The notes below the pieces were generated by a model. The model searched no databases and was not told the DNA's origin. It saw only the letters and a list, made by a program, of their open reading frames with translations. From NCBI GenBank assembly GCA_020746105.1, contig CM036630.1:12919840-12983839 (forward strand): a stretch of 64,000 bases of DNA. The letters are read 5' to 3'. This document shows positions 59,810 through 64,000 of the stretch, one piece after another. Each line of letters opens with the position of its first letter. Within the stretch, counting starts at the first letter, position 1. A program made the translations under genes and the position numbers. Origin of the DNA: Trogon surrucura (taxonomy: Eukaryota > Chordata > Aves > Trogoniformes > Trogonidae).

Positions 59810-62800
59810 ATGAGCCGCGGCTCCCCCGGCGCGTCCTCCCCACCCCGGGGGGAGAGCCCCGTCCGGCAACCCCTCGGCCCCGGGAGGGGGGGCTTGGACA
59901 TGCTGCGCTGCCCTTGCTGCCTCCTCCTCCTCTGGGAGCCGGTGACGGTGTCCTGCGGTCACTCGTTCTGCAAGGCGTGCCTGGGGGGGGCCGTGCCCTC
60001 CCGCTGCCCCCTGTGCCAGGAGAGGCTGAAGCTGCTGGGCGTCGGGACGGCGAAGTGCAACGTGGTGCTCTGCGGCCTCCTGGAGAAATGCCTGGAACGG
60101 GAGAGCCGACTGCGCTGGCTGGAGGAGACGGTCCGGGACTGTGTCACCCGGGGGGACCTGCGGGAAGCGCTGAGGATGGCTCAGAAAGGGGTCGAGCTGG
60201 GTAAGCACCACCGGCCCGAGGGGCTCACGGGGAAGCATTGGGGGGTGCAGGTGTTGGGGGCCGTGGGCCAGCCCCGCGGCTGAGCTGAGGATGCCCAGGC
60301 TGTGCTGTTGGAGCAGGTGGGTACCAATGTAGGTCACTTTCTGTGCCCTCCGTGCCTGCACAGCCCAGAGCTGGGAGACCTGGGAAGCTGGAAGTATTGG
60401 GAAGGCAGGGGTGGTCGGAATCCAGCTGCTGGGGATTTCTCCCATGTCCTAATGGGGTGATGGGAGGGGATGGGTGCCTGGGTAAGCCCGGCTGCTCATC
60501 CCGGCTGCCAGGGCCGCTGGCAGGGCAGGGCGCACAGCCCATGTCCCATCGGTCGTGTGCTCCTGGCTTTAGCAAGCGACCAAAGAGGAAACAGCAGCAA
60601 AAGCTTCTTGCATCTTGCCGCCCAGCAATGTTTCGGGGTCAAAGGAAGAGCTCTGCCTGGGAGGGTGGCCATTATGTAAAGTAGTTGGGATTTTTCCAGT
60701 CTGGGACAGACACGTCCTCGCCCCCAGAGCCTGGCGAGGACACAGCCTTGGCTGAGCTGTACCAGCCCTGTGGTGCAGGGCAGCCCCCCTGCCCCCTTCT
60801 GCAACGAGCTCCTGCTAGACATTTGTCTGCAGAATCAGGATCGGGCCCAGGGGTGTTGATCTGCTTCAATGTGAGGCTGTAAGTGGATTTCTTGGACAGT
60901 AATGCTTAAATAAAAGGGGTTATACAATGTGTCTGGAGCTGGGGGTTGGGGCTGTGCAGGCAGAATGTCCTTTCTCCACCAGCGTTTCTATGACAGCAGT
61001 CAGCTCTCCTCCCGCAGCGGCGCAGACACTTATTCATTGCCCGCTGCGAGACAAGTGCCAGAAGTTCAGGGTATGCCTGGAACCAAAGGGCTGAGCTCGG
61101 CCAATCTTGCCGTTGGCCGGAGAAAGCAGGTGTTTTTACTCCAACCTCCCGAGGCATCCATCTCACACCCTGCCCACCCATCCTTCAACACAAATGTGCA
61201 CGCACAGTTCTCTACATTTTCCTAATTGCCAGGCTTTTGTCTGATTGGTGTGGACAAATACATATATCTTTTTAAAAAAGCCTCTGTGAGTACAAAGAGG
61301 AGATGTTTTGCAACCTCTGTCCTCGGTCTTCCCTGCACGCTTGATTCCCCAAAGGACGGGGCAATGAAGAAATTGCAATCACAGGCGCAGCTCTCATAAA
61401 GCTGGGCTTGCTGGTGCTGCTCAGGCTCTGCCACGTGGGTGGTGCTTTCGGGATGTGTTTTCCAGCTCAGTCTGCTGCACACCGCTTTCAAGCTGCACAG
61501 CTTCTTACGGGCTCTCCTTCACTTTAAAACATCGCCATTGATAAATGTTTGACCCATGGGAAAGTTATTTTTTGTGGTTTGGCATCACACCACGAGCCGC
61601 TTTGCAGTGCGCTGCTCAGCACAGCCCGCAGAGCAGTACTTTTTGCTTGGGAGAAAATAAACTGGCAACTTTTTGTCTTCTGGGTTTTTAAGTGAGGAAA
61701 AAAAACCACCAAAATGCTGTAACGCGTAACACAGGAGGCATCCCAACATGCCTGGAGCCGGGAGGCTGGAGAGCGCGATCAGTCACTCATCGACCGCCAG
61801 GGCTGCCAGCTGGCTGATGTCCCTAATGTCTAATGATATCATAGATCAAAAATAGCTGCAGCAGCAGAGAAACACAGAATTTGTAGCCTCGTTTTACACT
61901 TTTTTTTCCTTTTTTTTTTCCCCCAAATCAGTTGCTTTATTGCCAGGCTGTGCAAATGTTAGCATGGATTTGCCCAGATGGAAGATAAGCTTCTAGACTT
62001 TGTACCCATTTGTTCATCCCTACCTGTTGTTAGAAGCTGGAATATTTCATCTCTGGATGTGTGCTGGTGGAATGGAGTACTGAGCAGCGAATTCCCATGT
62101 TTCCTGACTTGTGTTAACATTATAAATAAAAATTAGCTCTGAGGGATCAGGTATTGCTCTGCTGCACAGTTCGGCATGGCCAGTGCAGCTTTGGTGCAGG
62201 TGCAACAGGTCCTGGGCTCTTCTGCTGCTCTTCAGGTTATGGTGGCACCACGCAGAGAATGAGGTCTTCCCTTGTGCCTTGCTGGGCACGGGGAACAAGG
62301 AGGCCATAGCTGCAGCAGAGTTTCTTCCTGCTTGGGAAGATGTGGGGGGTGCCCGGACAGACTGGTGGGACCCTGGGCCTGGTGACAGGGCTGCAGGCAG
62401 ATACTGGCTTCCAGTGACCCACTGTTCATGGAGCTGGCAGACCATCACTGCAGTTTGTTGGCAGAGCTGCCTCAGTGCCGTGTTTGAACTGGGGCAGGAG
62501 GAAAGGCTGCTGGGGTTGGGAGCGTGGGTCACCAGCAGTGCGGTCTCCTGGTATGGCCACGGCCAAGCCCCTGGACCCAGCTCGCCCCTGAGGGAGTTGC
62601 TGGTCCTTCAGCAGGTGGTGTTTCCCACAGCACTTTGCCACAGCAGCTCAGCATCTGTCAAGAAATGCTCAGCACCGGGAAGGATGTGGAGCTGGATGCA
62701 CAGACCCATTGCCTTGGCTGGAAAGCCAGCACAGCACTGGATGTAGGTCACCTCCACGGCGAGCCGTGATATAACGGGGTGGGCCTGGGAATCTCTGCTA

Positions 62801-63832
62801 CTCAAATTCACAAACATCACCACACCTGGTTACTCCATGAGTGTGGGCTTTTGGGGTGCTGCTTGCTTGTGCTCCCTGACATCCCCTGCCCCAGTTTTCC
62901 TGCTGGCAGTGCTGGTAGGAAGGTCTTTATGGGGTTTCCCTGAGGCAGGAGAGAAGAGGGACTCACTGACTGTTATTTAGAAGAAGGCAGGCAGGGGCAT
63001 GTGGGGCACCCAGCACTGTGACATTTGGGGTGTCACAGCCAGCAGTGCCTTTGGGAGCTGTGCCTCTCCCTCCCTCATATCCCATCAGTGACATCTCACT
63101 GAAGAACTGAATGCTTAGTTCCCTTCCTCCGTTTTGGGAAATCGCAGCCTCTTCTCATACTTCGAGCCCCGAAGTCCCACGGTGGGGGCAGATCCTTGCA
63201 CCGCCCCTGGTTTCTCCTCTCCCCAGGAGAGCGGTGCCAGTCAAGTGGGTCCGGGAGGCTCCCTGGTGTTTTGGGAATTCAGGTCTCAGCAGCTGCAGGC
63301 TTGTTTGGTAACATCGTGGCTCTGCTGGGTGAATCACATCTCAGAGCCTCCCATGGCAACACCCCCCATAGGGACAGCCTTTTTGCTGCATCCCGAAACG
63401 ACGGATGAGAGCCCAGATCCCAGCATGGCTGAGCTTCAAGGCAGTGGTGGGGCCCCTTGGCTGAGGGGGCTTGGGGCAGACGGGGAAAAACAGAAGGAAG
63501 AGCCTCAAAGAATTTAAATCTAGATCTGTAGGGGAAATAACTTCTTTGCAGAGGTTTGTGAGGCCAGCAACTCCTGCTGAAGAGGAGCACAAGGAGCTGG
63601 CTGTGCCCAGCATGAGGCAGTGATAAAGGGGCTGTCCCACTGTGGTAGCATCTCCCCAGCTTCATCCAGCCCCCATGGACTCATCACAGAAGTGGTGGCA
63701 TTTCTCTTTCCAGCCCCGGATGCCAACTCCCTGCGGCTGTGCCGCGCAGAGGCATTTGCGGCCCTGGGGCAGCACCCAGAAGCTCTGGAGGACCTGGACG
63801 CCGTGTGCAGGGCTGAGCCTGGAGATCACGAG
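59810..63832 (+). CDS. LONRF-family RING/TPR protein, 5' part (runs off the window)
   Basis: Two coding exons are visible: 59810-60200 (donor G|GTAAGC, phase 1) and 63714-63832 (acceptor TTTCCAG, donor GTGAGT, phase 0), encoding the first 170 residues. A classical C3HC4 RING is complete: Cys34-Cys37, Cys49, His51, Cys54-Cys57, Cys66-Cys69. It is followed by a helical linker and the first TPR helices (LREALRMAQKGVEL, then LCRAEAFAALGQHPEALEDL). This order matches LON peptidase N-terminal domain and RING finger proteins, in which a second RING and a LON domain follow; those would lie beyond position 64,000. They are probable E3 ubiquitin ligases. The N-terminus is short: about 33 residues precede the RING, and the N-terminal TPR-like region of LONRF1 is absent. 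ATG 59810 is the first in frame after the CpG-island start. I cannot decide whether this is LONRF1, 2, 3 or a further paralog; position next to FAM114A2 fits none of the human loci. Confidence 0.85.
60297..60343. repeat. 47-bp direct repeat, right copy
   Basis: Perfect copy of 59299-59345, located in intron 1 of the LONRF-family gene about 100 bp after the exon 1 donor. The two copies bracket the promoter and first exon. Confidence 0.9.
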
Positions 63833-64000
63833 GTGAGTGGAGGGGAGGTCCCATCAGTGGGCTGCGCTTGGAGCCAGATTTTACTGTATGGGAGCAGTTC
63901 CACCCTTCCCCGAATTCTCTTAGCCGTTGGATTCATCCTGGTCAGAAATACACTTGCCAAACCCATCAAGTTGCAAATCCAGGCCTGGGATGGGAGCAGG

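Noticed and set aside
59336..60445. 369-codon open frame on the minus strand
   Set aside because: It is antisense to the LONRF promoter and RING exon, with Ala/Pro/Arg-rich chance translation. Its sequence shared with another minus frame comes only from the 47-bp repeat.
62739..62751. ATGTAGGTCAC shared with the 47-bp repeat
   Set aside because: Only 11 bp with no flanking similarity; plausible by chance in 64 kb.

Overview
The window is vertebrate nuclear DNA, most likely from a bird. Three CR1-type LINE 3' ends carry the typical short terminal repeats, genes are split by introns of about 0.1-4 kb, and promoters sit in CpG islands. There are no prokaryotic operons, no CRISPR array and no rRNA or tRNA gene that I can see. 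Most open frames in the window are chance frames in noncoding DNA.

Layout. Positions 1 to about 21,500 hold no exon I can support: intergenic (or intronic) DNA with AT-rich blocks full of homeodomain-type TAAT/ATTA cores, an orphan CpG-rich patch near 19.1-19.35 kb and some simple repeats. From about 21.5 to 32.1 kb lies MFAP3 on the minus strand: long 3' UTR, two coding exons (341 aa) and a 5' noncoding exon. From about 32.4 to 43.5 kb lies FAM114A2 on the plus strand: 13 coding exons, all phase-consistent, giving 503 aa. The two genes are head to head and share a GC-rich promoter with tandem CRE palindromes and a cluster of ETS motifs. An optional, phase-compatible last exon would give FAM114A2 a different C-terminus.

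From 43.5 to 59.3 kb the sequence is mostly noncoding. It contains the last three exons (48,950-49,948) of an unrecognised Lys/Glu-rich protein with a Ser/Asp-rich acidic tail and its own poly(A) signal, a CR1 copy, a long GATA microsatellite, a small orphan CpG island and CTCF-like motifs in divergent orientation. From 59.4 kb to the end is the 5' part of a LONRF-family gene (RING finger, then the start of a TPR region), which runs off the right edge. A perfect 47-bp direct repeat, offset by 998 bp, brackets its first exon and CpG island.

MFAP3-FAM114A2 adjacency is the conserved arrangement known from mammals (human 5q33). In human GRIA1 follows FAM114A2; here an acidic-tail gene and a LONRF paralog come next instead. 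The genes do not form one pathway: MFAP3 is a single-pass Ig-domain membrane protein, FAM114A2 a cytoplasmic/Golgi-linked FAM114 protein, and the LONRF protein a probable E3 ubiquitin ligase. The strongest points for follow-up are the shared promoter architecture, the alternative FAM114A2 tail, the unidentified acidic gene, the short-N-terminus LONRF paralog, and the 47-bp repeat pair.
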